A program made the position numbers and the translations under genes. From G963691835 sp963691835 (lineage in GTDB: Bacteria; Pseudomonadota; Alphaproteobacteria; Thalassobaculales; Thalassobaculaceae), in NCBI GenBank assembly GCA_963691835.1, contig OY829383.1, positions 2,108,001 through 2,172,000 of the forward strand: DNA of 64,000 nucleotides, read 5' to 3'. Positions 17,362 to 27,545 of this stretch are shown here, one piece after another. Below the pieces are notes generated by a model. It saw only the letters and a program-made list of their open reading frames with translations, was not told where the DNA came from and did not search any database. The stretch's first letter is position 1. The number at the start of each line of letters is the position of its first letter.

Positions 17362-18228
17362 ATGGGACCGGAAGAACATATTAGCCCGTCGATTGCGGCG
17401 ATGGCGGACCTCCCCGTATTTGAGCCGGGGCATGTATGGCTTGCAGGGGCGGGACCGGGCGATCCCGGGCTGCTCACGCTGCATGCGGTGAATGGCCTCT
17501 CCCAGGCGGACGTGGTGATCTACGACGCCCTGGTGGATGAGCGAATCCTGTCGCTTGCGCGCAAAGATGCGGAGCGGGAGTACGCTGGTAAGCGCGGCGG
17601 CCGCCCCTCGCCGAAGCAAGCGGATATCACACTGCGGCTGGTTCAGTTGGCCAGATCCGGCAAGCGTGTTTTGCGGCTGAAGGGGGGAGATCCCTTCGTC
17701 TTCGGCCGGGGCGGGGAGGAGGCGCTGGGTCTCGTCGCCGCCGGCATCCCCTTCCGAATCGTGCCGGGAATCACCGCGGGCATCGGCGGGCTCGCCTATG
17801 CGGGCATTCCGCTCACCCATCGGGACACGAACCACGCGGTGACGCTGATCACCGGGCATGACGCGACCGGGGACGTCTCGGCGATCGACTGGGAAAACCT
17901 GGCGGCCGGTTCGCCGTCCATCGTTCTGTACATGGCGATCAAGCATCTGGACGAGATTGCCCGGCGCCTGATGGCGGGGGGCCGGTCTGCCGATGAGCCG
18001 GTGGCGCTTGTGTCCAATGCCGCGACCGACCGCCAGGACGTGCTGGAGACGACACTCGGCCGCTGTGCCGCAGATGTGGCGGACTCCGGCTTCCGCCCGC
18101 CTGCCATCGTCGTGATCGGTGAGAATGCGCGCCTGCGCCGCGGGTTGGACTGGCTTGGCGCGCTTGAGGGGCGGCGACTGGACCCAGACCCGCTTGGCCG
18201 CGCGCTAAACCGGTCCGAGACGGGCTGA
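17362..18228 (+). CDS. cobA: Uroporphyrinogen-III C-methyltransferase (SUMT)
   Basis: Makes precorrin-2 from uroporphyrinogen III by two SAM-dependent methylations. 288 residues: SAM loop LAGAGPGDPGLLTL (27-40), YDALVDERIL, RLKGGDPFVFGRGGEE near 109 and PGITAGIGGLAYAGIPLTHR near 134. It has no CysG-type N-terminal oxidase/chelatase domain, so precorrin-2 oxidation must come from a gene elsewhere. An ATG at 17401 would remove 13 extra N-terminal residues and is also plausible. Followed at 37 bases by cbiA/cobB. Confidence 0.95.
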   Translation: MGPEEHISPSIAAMADLPVFEPGHVWLAGAGPGDPGLLTLHAVNGLSQADVVIYDALVDERILSLARKDAEREYAGKRGGRPSPKQADITLRLVQLARSGKRVLRLKGGDPFVFGRGGEEALGLVAAGIPFRIVPGITAGIGGLAYAGIPLTHRDTNHAVTLITGHDATGDVSAIDWENLAAGSPSIVLYMAIKHLDEIARRLMAGGRSADEPVALVSNAATDRQDVLETTLGRCAADVADSGFRPPAIVVIGENARLRRGLDWLGALEGRRLDPDPLGRALNRSETG

Positions 18229-18265
18229 ACGCCCCTAAGCTCGAAATCCAAAGGACCCATGCGAC

Positions 18266-19600
18266 ATGCAAGGTCTGGTCATAGCGGCACCGGCATCCGG
18301 GCACGGCAAATCGACCGTGACGCTTGGGCTGGCGCGGGCTTTGCGCCGTCTGGGCCACCGGGTCGCCCCGCTTAAAGTCGGCCCCGACTACATCGACCCC
18401 CGTTTCCATGCCCGCGCGGCGGGACAGCCCTGCCGAACGCTGGATGGTTGGGCGATGTCCCGCTCCAGGCTGGATCATATTGTTACGGAATCGAAAGTAT
18501 CTGGTGATTTCTGTCTCGTTGAAGGGGTGATGGGCCTGTTCGACGGTGCGGCGGGTGAGGGGGCGACAGGGGACGGGTCCACAGCCTCAATCGCCGCGCG
18601 GTACGGTTTGCCCGTCATCCTGATTGTTGACGCTTCCCGGCAGGCCCAGTCGATCGCGGCGCTTGTTCAAGGGTTTGCGCGCTTTCGGGACGACGTTCGG
18701 GTCGCGGGCGTGATCGCCAACCGCATTGGCAGCCCCCGTCATGGCCGGATGATCCGCCGGGCGCTGGAACAGTCCGGCATCTCCGTTCTTGGCCTGATCC
18801 CCCGGACCGAAGACATCGCGATCGCCTCCCGGCATCTCGGTCTTGTCCAGGCTGAGGAAGACTCGGATCTCGACGGTTTGATCGACCGGGCGGCGGATGT
18901 GGTCGCGGAGACCTGTGACCTTGAGGCGATTCTGGGGATTTCAGGGCCCGTCGTGTTTGATCAGGGGGCCCGCCGCACGATCATTCCGCCTCCGGGTCAA
19001 ACAGTTTCTGTGGCGTCTGACACCGCGTTTGCGTTCAGCTACCCCCATCTTCTGGAGGATTGGCGCAATGCCGGGGCCGAGATCCTGCCGTTCTCGCCCC
19101 TCGCGGATGAAGGCCCCGATGACCGCGCGGATGCGGTCTATTTGCCGGGGGGCTACCCCGAACTCCATGCCCCGCTGCTGTCCCAAGGCAGCCGTTTCCT
19201 CCCAGGCCTGCGGAGTGCGGCTGCGCGGGACGCCGCCATCATGGGGGAATGCGGGGGATATATGGTCCTGGGACGGGCACTGATCGACCGGGACGGCGTC
19301 GCCCACCCCATGGCGGGGCTTCTGGACCATGTGACAAGCTTCGCTCAGCGGCGTCTCTCCCTGGGCTACCGGTCGGCCCGGTTGATCGCGCCCTTTGGGG
19401 GCATGGTGGCCGGGACATCCTTACGCGGGCATGAGTTCCACTATGCCACCGTCGCCGACCCGGGTGTTGATGCGCCGCTTTTGACGCTTGGGGATGCGGA
19501 GGGGACCGATCTTGGGGCCTCGGGCGGCGTCAGGGGCCGCGTTGCAGGCAGCTTTTTTCACCTGATCGACCTGGCAGATACCCCAAACCACGGAAAATAG
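18266..19600 (+). CDS. cobB: Cobyrinate a,c-diamide synthase
   Basis: ATP- and glutamine-dependent amidation of the a and c carboxylates of (cobalt-containing) cobyrinate, CbiA/CobB family. 444 residues: N-terminal P-loop APASGHGKSTVTLGLA (8-23), GVMGLFDG near 88, and a C-terminal class I-type glutaminase domain with MGECGGYMVLG (Cys329) and HEFHYA near 390. With early cobalt insertion it would work on the cobalt substrate. Last gene of the cluster. Confidence 0.94.
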   Translation: MQGLVIAAPASGHGKSTVTLGLARALRRLGHRVAPLKVGPDYIDPRFHARAAGQPCRTLDGWAMSRSRLDHIVTESKVSGDFCLVEGVMGLFDGAAGEGATGDGSTASIAARYGLPVILIVDASRQAQSIAALVQGFARFRDDVRVAGVIANRIGSPRHGRMIRRALEQSGISVLGLIPRTEDIAIASRHLGLVQAEEDSDLDGLIDRAADVVAETCDLEAILGISGPVVFDQGARRTIIPPPGQTVSVASDTAFAFSYPHLLEDWRNAGAEILPFSPLADEGPDDRADAVYLPGGYPELHAPLLSQGSRFLPGLRSAAARDAAIMGECGGYMVLGRALIDRDGVAHPMAGLLDHVTSFAQRRLSLGYRSARLIAPFGGMVAGTSLRGHEFHYATVADPGVDAPLLTLGDAEGTDLGASGGVRGRVAGSFFHLIDLADTPNHGK

Positions 19601-19653
19601 GGCATTCTTTCGGGGCGAGCCGCGCACGAGACTGCCGACCGGGAGCGCCCATC

Positions 19654-21099
19654 ATGGCCGATATCCGCATTGATCACGCCACCGTTGTTACAATGGATCC
19701 TGACCGCCGGGTACTTGAAGACGCGAGCATCGTGGTCTCCGGCGACAAGATCACGGCCATCGGTCCGTCAGCCACCACAGCACCCCGCCATCCGGCGAAA
19801 CTGGAGATCAATGGTCGGCGGATGCTGGCCCTGCCCGGCCTGATCGACGCTCATGCCCATGCGGGCCACGGGCTGGTGAAGACGCTTGGCGGTGATGACA
19901 GTGCGGCCTGGTTCGAGGCGTGCCGCGCGATCTATACGAAGCATTCCTCCGAGGCGTTCTGGCGGGCCGAGGCGCGGCTCTCGGCGCTGGAGCGGATCAA
20001 GGCGGGTGTCACCCTGGGCGTGTCCATGTTCGGCAGGGGCGACAGCGTCAGCCGTGTGGATGATCCCCGCTACGCCGTCGCCCATATGGGGGCGGTCAAC
20101 CAGAGCGGGGCCCGTGCCGTGCTTGCCTGCGGGCCGTGCCGGCCGCCGTTTCCCTGGACCTATGCCCATGTGGGCGGCCCGGACGACGGGGAGCATCTGG
20201 TCGACGTGGACCGGATGATGGAGGTGACGGGTACGATCATCGACCGCTGGCACGGGGCCGCTGACGGAAGGCTATCGGTCGCCGTGTGCTACCCGGTGCA
20301 CCATGATGGGCGCCCCCTGCCGGACGGGGTAAGCGTCGACCTGATCCGGGCGCATGCCCAGGGAGCGAGGGCGTTGGGCCGCCAGAAGGGGGTGCGTTTC
20401 ACCCAGGACGGGCACCGCAACGGCTCTCTCGCGGCGGCGCATGACGTGATCGGCGATCTGCTGGGGCCCGACGCCTACATGTCTCACTGCACCGACCTGA
20501 CGGAGCGGGACATCGCCGTGGTGGTGGAGACCGGCACCCATATCGTTCACAACCCCAGTGCGATCGCCGCGATCCGGGGCCGTTGCCCGGTGCCCGAGTT
20601 GATCGATCAGGGCGTGACGGTGGCCATCGGCTCCGACGGAACCGCGCCGGACCGGTCGTTCGACATGTTCCGGCACATGCAGCAGTCCATGCACTACCAC
20701 CGCCGCCATTTCCGGGACGATCAGATCCTGCCGCCGGGCAAGGCGCTGGAGATGGTGACCATCGACGCGGCCCAGGTTCTGGGTGTGGACGACCACCTCG
20801 GCTCTCTCGAGGAGGGCAAGCAGGCGGACATCACCTTGCTCGACATGGCAAAGCCCCACCTCACGCCCGCGAACATGCCGGTCTACCGGGCCGTCTACTT
20901 CGCGAATGCCGCCGATGTGGACACCGTCATCTGCAACGGCTCGGTCCTGATGCGCGGCCGCAAGGTCTCAACCCTGGAAGAAGGCGACGTCCTCGACGAG
21001 GCGGAGCGGGAGACCGCGCTGATGATCGAGCGCGCGGGCCTGGCGCCGCTGTTGGCACCAAGAGCCGGGTTCTGGAGCAAGAGCCGTTACGACGCCTGA
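19654..21099 (+). CDS. Amidohydrolase, TRZ/ATZ/cytosine-deaminase family
   Basis: Metal-dependent hydrolase of 481 residues. The metal ligands are visible: HAHAGHG (His67, His69), RFTQDGHRNGS (His), SHCTDL (His) and SDGTAPDRSFD (Asp). This is the subtype III pattern of atrazine chlorohydrolase, guanine deaminase and S-adenosylhomocysteine deaminase; the natural substrate is probably a heterocyclic amine or N-C bond compound. It starts 53 bases after cobB but is not a corrin gene. A strong stem-loop follows between it and the convergent asd gene. Confidence 0.85.
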   Translation: MADIRIDHATVVTMDPDRRVLEDASIVVSGDKITAIGPSATTAPRHPAKLEINGRRMLALPGLIDAHAHAGHGLVKTLGGDDSAAWFEACRAIYTKHSSEAFWRAEARLSALERIKAGVTLGVSMFGRGDSVSRVDDPRYAVAHMGAVNQSGARAVLACGPCRPPFPWTYAHVGGPDDGEHLVDVDRMMEVTGTIIDRWHGAADGRLSVAVCYPVHHDGRPLPDGVSVDLIRAHAQGARALGRQKGVRFTQDGHRNGSLAAAHDVIGDLLGPDAYMSHCTDLTERDIAVVVETGTHIVHNPSAIAAIRGRCPVPELIDQGVTVAIGSDGTAPDRSFDMFRHMQQSMHYHRRHFRDDQILPPGKALEMVTIDAAQVLGVDDHLGSLEEGKQADITLLDMAKPHLTPANMPVYRAVYFANAADVDTVICNGSVLMRGRKVSTLEEGDVLDEAERETALMIERAGLAPLLAPRAGFWSKSRYDA

Positions 21100-21147
21100 G
21101 TCACGCGTTTCCCCGACCCGATCCGGACCGGCATCCCGGAAACGAAT

Positions 21148-21173
21148 ACGGCCGGCGGAGGTCCGCCGGCCGT
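21148..21173. terminator. GC-rich stem-loop between convergent genes
   Basis: A 12-bp perfect inverted repeat (21148-21159 with 21162-21173, core GGCCGGCGGA) lies midway between the convergent ends of the amidohydrolase gene and asd. No long T-run follows; the minus-strand side continues ATTCGTTT, which is mildly T-rich. It probably stops or stabilises both messages. Confidence 0.5.
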
Positions 21174-21199
21174 CATCTTGATATCGGTGATCCGCTGGA

Positions 21200-22225
21200 T
21201 CAGGCGGCCTTCTTCAGATGCTCCGCCACCAGGGCCTCGGCGATCTGGACCGCGTTCAGCGCCGCACCCTTGCGGAGGTTGTCGGAGACGCACCAGAAGA
21301 CGAGACCGTTCTCAACCGTCGGGTCCTTTCGGATGCGGCTCACATAGACCGCGTCCTCGCCCGCACTTTCCTGCGGCGTGACATAGCCCTCATCCGCGCG
21401 GTGGTCGACGACGACGAGGCCGTCGAAGCCGTTCATGGCGGCTTTGGCCTTCGACTCGTTGATTGGGGTTTCGGTCTCGATGAACACCGCCTCAGCGTGA
21501 CCAACGAAGACGGGCACCCGGACACAGTGGGCGACCAGCTCGATATCGGGATCGAGGATCTTCTTGGTCTCCGCCCGCATCTTCCACTCTTCCTTGGTGG
21601 AGCCGTCGTCCATGAAGACGTCGATGTGGGGGATGCAGTTGAAGGCGATCTGCTTGGTGAACTGGTTCTTCTCGATCGGGTCGTTCACATAGACCGCCCG
21701 GGTCTGGGCGAACAGCTCGTCCATTCCCGGCGTGCCCGCACCCGAGACCGACTGGTAGGTCGAGACGACCACCCGCTTTATGCCGAATGTGTCATGCAGC
21801 GGCTTCAGCGCCACCATCAACTGGGCGGTGGAGCAATTCGGATTGGCGATGATGTTCCGCTTGCCGTACCGCGAGAGGGCGTGGGCGTTCACTTCCGGCA
21901 CGATCAGCGGCACGTCCGGGTCCATCCGGAAGTGGGAGCTGTTGTCGATCACAACGCAGCCCTGAGAGGCGGCGATCGGGCCGTACTTCGCGGACACCGA
22001 TCCTCCAGCCGAGAACAGGGCGATGTCGGTGCCGGTGAAGTCGTAAGTGTCCAGGTCCTGGACTTTCAAGGTTTTAGTCTCGCCGTAGGACACCTCCAGG
22101 CCTGTCGATTTCGACGAAGCCAGCGCAACGATTTCGGAGATGGGGAAGGCGCGCTCGGAGAGCGTCGACAGCATTTCGCGGCCGACGGCACCCGTCGCAC
22201 CGACGACGGCAACCTTGTAGCCCAT
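21200..22225 (-). CDS. asd: Aspartate-semialdehyde dehydrogenase
   Basis: NADPH-dependent reduction of aspartyl phosphate to the semialdehyde feeding Lys/DAP, Thr and Met. 341 residues: VVGATGAVGREML (7-19), catalytic Cys131 in NPNCSTAQ, and HIDVFMDDGSTKEE. Last gene of leuC-leuD-leuB-asd, separated from leuB by 146 bases that include a short CGGGAG/CTCCCG stem (22270-22289), so it may also have its own promoter. Confidence 0.96.
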   Translation of the reverse strand: MGYKVAVVGATGAVGREMLSTLSERAFPISEIVALASSKSTGLEVSYGETKTLKVQDLDTYDFTGTDIALFSAGGSVSAKYGPIAASQGCVVIDNSSHFRMDPDVPLIVPEVNAHALSRYGKRNIIANPNCSTAQLMVALKPLHDTFGIKRVVVSTYQSVSGAGTPGMDELFAQTRAVYVNDPIEKNQFTKQIAFNCIPHIDVFMDDGSTKEEWKMRAETKKILDPDIELVAHCVRVPVFVGHAEAVFIETETPINESKAKAAMNGFDGLVVVDHRADEGYVTPQESAGEDAVYVSRIRKDPTVENGLVFWCVSDNLRKGAALNAVQIAEALVAEHLKKAA

Positions 22226-22371
22226 GATCTTGTCCTTTTATCGCAACAGGGCCACCAGCGACCCTGGACCGGGAGACTTAAGCCTCCCGACGCCGCGTTG
22301 CAACGGTCATTGCGCGCTGTGGTCGATGCGCAAGCGAGATCGTGCTTGCAAGGACACAGTGAGATCCGGGC

Positions 22372-23481
22372 TCACACGTTCTTGTCGAGTTCCTTCAGGA
22401 TGCTGTCCATCATCACGCCGGTGGATACGCGGGCCATGCCGTCCTGCATGATGTCGGCAGTCCTCAGGCCGGACTTCAGCACGTTCTGGATGGCGGTCTC
22501 GATCAGGTCCGCGTCCTCGCCCATGTCGAAGGAGTAGCGGAGCAGCATCGAGAAGCTGAGCAGCTCGGCGATCGGATTGGCGAGGCCCTTGCCCGCGATG
22601 TCCGGGGCGGAGCCGTGCACCGGCTCGTACAGCGCGTGGCGGCGGTCCATCGTGGGATCGATGGCCCCGAGCGAGGCGGACGGCAGCATGCCGAGCGACC
22701 CGGTCAGCATCGCGGCACAGTCGGACAGGATGTCGCCGAACAGGTTGTCGGTGACGATCACGTCAAACTGCTTGGGATTGCGGACAAGCTGCATCGCGCA
22801 GTTGTCGGCGTACATGTGGCTGAGCTCGACACCTTCGCCCTCGGCCGCATGCAGGGCGGTCATGGTCTCCCGCCACAGCACGCCGGTCATCATGACGTTG
22901 GCTTTCTCGACCGAGGTCACCCGGCCGTCGCGCTTCCGGGCAAGGTCGAACGCGACACGGCCGACCCGCTCGATCTCGCCGGTGCTGTAAACCTGGGTGT
23001 CGACGGCCTTCTTGCCGCCGTCGATCTCCTCAATGCCGCGCGGCTGGCCAAAATAGACGCCGCCGGTCAGCTCCCGCAGGATCATGATGTCCAGGCCGCT
23101 GACCAGATCCGGCTTCAGCGAAGACGCCTCCGTCATTGCGTCGAACACCATCGCGGGACGCAGGTTGGCGAAGAGGTCCATCTCCTTTCGAAGCCTCAGA
23201 AGGCCCCGCTCGGGCTTCATCTCAAAGTCGAGATCGTCGTACTGGGGCCCGCCGACCGAGCCAAACAGAACCGCATCCGCGGCGACGGCGTCGGCAAGGG
23301 TCTCATCTGTCAGTGGGGTGCCGTGCTGGTCGTAGCTGGCCCCACCGACAAGGCCTTCTTCGATGTCGAACGAGACCGTGCGCTTCTTGGCCATCCAATC
23401 GACGACCCGCAGCACTTCGCCAACCACTTCCGGGCCGATACCGTCACCGGGGAGGACCAGAATTTTCTTGTTCGACGCCAT
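22372..23481 (-). CDS. leuB: 3-isopropylmalate dehydrogenase
   Basis: NAD-dependent oxidative decarboxylation of 3-isopropylmalate in leucine synthesis. 369 residues: PGDGIGPEVV (11-20), the substrate-binding region with RLRKEMDLFANLRP, GRVTSVEKANVM near 185, and YEPVHGSAPDIAGKGLANP near 283. It lies 142 bases downstream of leuD on the same strand. Confidence 0.97.
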   Translation of the reverse strand: MASNKKILVLPGDGIGPEVVGEVLRVVDWMAKKRTVSFDIEEGLVGGASYDQHGTPLTDETLADAVAADAVLFGSVGGPQYDDLDFEMKPERGLLRLRKEMDLFANLRPAMVFDAMTEASSLKPDLVSGLDIMILRELTGGVYFGQPRGIEEIDGGKKAVDTQVYSTGEIERVGRVAFDLARKRDGRVTSVEKANVMMTGVLWRETMTALHAAEGEGVELSHMYADNCAMQLVRNPKQFDVIVTDNLFGDILSDCAAMLTGSLGMLPSASLGAIDPTMDRRHALYEPVHGSAPDIAGKGLANPIAELLSFSMLLRYSFDMGEDADLIETAIQNVLKSGLRTADIMQDGMARVSTGVMMDSILKELDKNV

Positions 23482-23547
23482 GTTCGTTCCTGTTTGACAC
23501 TATCGATCCGACGGATTTTTCAAGCGCCATCAGACGATATTCGTCCT

Positions 23548-23569
23548 GTCGCCCGCATCCGAGGGCGAC
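23548..23569. other. Stem-loop in the leuD-leuB spacer
   Basis: Seven-base inverted repeat GTCGCCC (23548-23554) with GGGCGAC (23563-23569) around an eight-base loop, in the 142-base gap between leuD and leuB. There is no T-run. It could be a processing or mRNA-stability element; evidence is only the repeat itself. Confidence 0.25.
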
Positions 23570-23623
23570 TTATAAGACGTCTCATGACATACAGAAACGA
23601 AAAACCGACAGTCTGATTCTATT

Positions 23624-24229
23624 CTAGAGCCAAGGTTGCGATGCAGAACGATTCTTCTCAAAACTGTCGATTTTGGTTTCCTTCTGCATAGTTAATCCGA
23701 TGTCATCCAAACCGTTGATCAGGCAGTGCTTGCGAAAAGCGTCAACATCGAAAGAGATTTTCTCTCCATTCGGGCGGCCGATCTCTTGGGCCTCCAGGTC
23801 GACTTCAATCACGGCGTTGGAGCCGTTGTTCGCGTCGTCCATGAGCTGATCGAGTTCTTCTTTGCTCACCTTGATCGGCAGAATGCCGTTCTTGAAGCAG
23901 TTGTTGTAGAAGATGTCGGCGAAGCTGGTGGAGATCACGCAGCGGATGCCGAAGTCCAAAAGCGCCCAGGGCGCGTGCTCGCGGGAGGAGCCACATCCGA
24001 AGTTGTCGCCAGCCACGATAACAGAGGCGTCCCGATAGGCGGGCTTGTTCAACACGAAATCCGCCTTCTCGCTGCCGTCGTCCTCGTACCGCATCTCATG
24101 GAACAGATGCTTGCCGAGGCCGGACCGCTTGATGGTCTTGAGGAACTGCTTCGGGATGACCTTGTCTGTGTCGATGTTGATCATGTCCATCGGGGCGGCG
24201 GTGCCGCGCAACTGCGTGAACTTTTCCAT
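23624..24229 (-). CDS. leuD: 3-isopropylmalate dehydratase small subunit
   Basis: Swivelling domain of isopropylmalate isomerase, partner of LeuC. 201 residues: DMINIDTDKVIPKQFLK (15-31), DNFGCGSSREHAPWAL near 75, SFADIFYNNCFKNGILP near 100 and FRKHCLINGLDDIGLT near the end. Typical length. Lies 52 bases after leuC. Its C-terminal residues are coded in DNA a little more AT-rich than the rest. Confidence 0.96.
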   Translation of the reverse strand: MEKFTQLRGTAAPMDMINIDTDKVIPKQFLKTIKRSGLGKHLFHEMRYEDDGSEKADFVLNKPAYRDASVIVAGDNFGCGSSREHAPWALLDFGIRCVISTSFADIFYNNCFKNGILPIKVSKEELDQLMDDANNGSNAVIEVDLEAQEIGRPNGEKISFDVDAFRKHCLINGLDDIGLTMQKETKIDSFEKNRSASQPWL

Positions 24230-24281
24230 CGGTTTGTCTCCTGTCTGATCTCTGTCGGGCGCGGGGGCGTGCGGCCGTTCT

Positions 24282-25691
<1,410 letters not shown>

Positions 25692-25742
25692 GGCTATGCG
25701 TTTCCTCTAGATTCTCGTTGACCGAGGGCGGGCAACCGGGAT

Positions 25743-25772
25743 GACCGGAGATCCGGGAGCGCGGCTCCGGTC
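25743..25772. other. Inverted repeat in the leuC upstream region
   Basis: Eight-base perfect inverted repeat GACCGGAG (25743-25750) with CTCCGGTC (25765-25772), loop 14 bases, in the divergent gap between leuC and the TauE/SafE gene, about 55-80 bases ahead of leuC. It could be a leader-RNA hairpin or an operator; no leucine-rich leader peptide is evident to me. Confidence 0.3.
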
Positions 25773-25869
25773 CGTTCGACCGGCCGACCCTCGTCGTTTC
25801 GCGGCGGAGAATAGCGGCGGTGCGGCGCGCCTTGAACCACTAAATCGCCGATTTCGACGGGAGAAGGCC

Positions 25870-26625
25870 TTGGTCGACGAATTTTTGGCGATTTGGGCCT
25901 CGCTCGAAGGCTGGCGGCTGGCGGCGGCGGCGGCGACCGTCTTCATCGGGGGCCTGATCCGGGGCTTCTCCGGCTTCGGCCATGCCATGGTCTCGATTCC
26001 GCTGTTGAGCCTGCTTTATGACCCGCAAACGGCGGTCGCGGTTCTGGTGGCGGGAGAACTCCCGGCTCTCCCGCGCCTGATCGGGATGGCGCGGCGTGGA
26101 TGCGATTGGAAACGTGCGGTTCCCATGGGGCTTGCGTCCGCGGCGACGCTGCCGGCTGGAGCCTACGTGCTGCTGGTCGCGGATCAGGAGGTGCTGCGGA
26201 TCATCATCTCGATCCTGGTGCTGATCATGGTCGCCATGCTGGCATCGGGTTGGCGGACCGTGCTGCCGGATTCGCGGGCCCTGGATGCCGGTGTTGGTGT
26301 CGTTTGCGGCGGGATGAGCGGGTCGACGGGTCTCGGCGGCCCTCCGATCATCCTCTACATGATGATGGGCGGCGCCTCGGCGCTGGCGGTTCGCGCGACG
26401 ATCACCGGCTTCTTTCTTTTCTCGACCACCGCCTCCACGATCACATTCATCGCGTACGGCTTCCTGGACGCACGATCGATCACGATCGCGCTGGTGACCA
26501 TCCCGACCTACATCCTGGCTCTTGCGATCGGGGGGCGCATGTTCCACCTCGCCAGTGAGGAGACGTTCCGGCGTGTCGCCTACGCGGTTCTGATAGGCAT
26601 CGCCGTCGGTACACTTCTCGCCTGA
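25870..26625 (+). CDS. TauE/SafE (TSUP) family sulfite/organosulfonate-type permease
   Basis: Inner-membrane protein of 251 residues with about eight hydrophobic segments and the family motifs GLIRGFSGFGHAMV (near 24) and GGMSGSTGLGGPPI (near 148), which form the duplicated core. TSUP proteins export sulfite, sulfoacetate or related anions. The start chosen is TTG at 25870, preceded by GGGAGA with normal spacing; the longer frame from 25741 adds a charged, non-conserved leader. Substrate unknown; divergent from leuC. Confidence 0.75.
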   Translation: MVDEFLAIWASLEGWRLAAAAATVFIGGLIRGFSGFGHAMVSIPLLSLLYDPQTAVAVLVAGELPALPRLIGMARRGCDWKRAVPMGLASAATLPAGAYVLLVADQEVLRIIISILVLIMVAMLASGWRTVLPDSRALDAGVGVVCGGMSGSTGLGGPPIILYMMMGGASALAVRATITGFFLFSTTASTITFIAYGFLDARSITIALVTIPTYILALAIGGRMFHLASEETFRRVAYAVLIGIAVGTLLA

Positions 26626-26726
26626 GCGCCTGTCCCGTTGGGGACCCGATCAAGGAGGACGCGAAGTCGCCGTATTCGAGTGGAACCGTGTAAGCTGTTG
26701 CGCGCGCATCCGACGTGGAGGGACTG

Positions 26727-27545
26727 ATGGCCTTTCAACAAGGACGATCCGGAGATCTCAAGTCTTCCCTGGCGGCCGCTGTGCTCGTTTTGGTTTCCTT
26801 CGGTTGGGCGGAGACCGCTGACGCGGCGCGGGACGTCAAATGCGAGTCCTTTGGCGGGCAGTACACGGAATGCCGCCTCGACACCGACCGGGGCGTCCGG
26901 CTGAAACAGAAACTCTCAGGGGCGGCTTGCACACGGGACAAGAGCTTCGGGATTGCCGGATTGGAGACGATGTGGGTTTCCGATGGCTGTCGCGGCGTTT
27001 TCGTGGCGGGAACGCTTGGAAACTCGGTCACCTGCCAATCCCAGGGCGACCGATATGTGGAGTGCCCCATAAGGACGGTCTACGGCGTCCGCCTCGTCAA
27101 AAAGCTCTCAAAGAGCCAATGCACGGCCGGACGGCACTACGGGGTCGCCCGTCATGGGGTGATGTGGGTGAAGGGTGGCTGCCGCGCGGTTTTCCAGGCG
27201 GGCCCAGCCGACCGCCGCTTCGCGGAGCGGGCACCGAGCTATCAGTTGCCGGGGGGCGGCCCGACGACGGGTTTCAAGCCACGTCAGCCCGGCTGGACGG
27301 ACCCGGATCATGGCCGCTCGCCTTGGCAGAATCCGGATGACGTGGATGAGAAGCGCACGCTCACCCACCGCATTGGGTACGAGCATGGCCGCATTGTGGC
27401 GTATGGCGGGGATGAAGCGCGGTTCAAGCGGGACGCGGTGGAACGCTTGCGGCGCGCGGGTCTGAAAGTCAGCGACATACTGCCCGGCGGCAGATACCAG
27501 AAGCCCTATGAGACAGGTTATTTCAAAGGGAAGGCCGGACAATGA
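26727..27545 (+). CDS. Exported hypothetical protein with two DUF3011 repeats and a conserved C-terminal domain
   Basis: 272 residues. A Sec signal peptide (hydrophobic about 15-28, likely cut after TADA at 33) precedes two Cys-rich DUF3011 units with four Cys each (39, 49, 68, 88 and 103, 113, 132, 152) and a shared GVRLxxKLS...MWVxxGCR pattern. A Pro/Gly linker leads to a C-terminal block (213-270) with GYEHGRI, GGD, DILPGGRYQ and YFKGKAG. That block recurs in the next gene, with which this one overlaps by ATGA. Function unknown; likely periplasmic or surface. GGAGGG at 26717 supports the ATG at 26727. Confidence 0.75.
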   Translation: MAFQQGRSGDLKSSLAAAVLVLVSFGWAETADAARDVKCESFGGQYTECRLDTDRGVRLKQKLSGAACTRDKSFGIAGLETMWVSDGCRGVFVAGTLGNSVTCQSQGDRYVECPIRTVYGVRLVKKLSKSQCTAGRHYGVARHGVMWVKGGCRAVFQAGPADRRFAERAPSYQLPGGGPTTGFKPRQPGWTDPDHGRSPWQNPDDVDEKRTLTHRIGYEHGRIVAYGGDEARFKRDAVERLRRAGLKVSDILPGGRYQKPYETGYFKGKAGQ

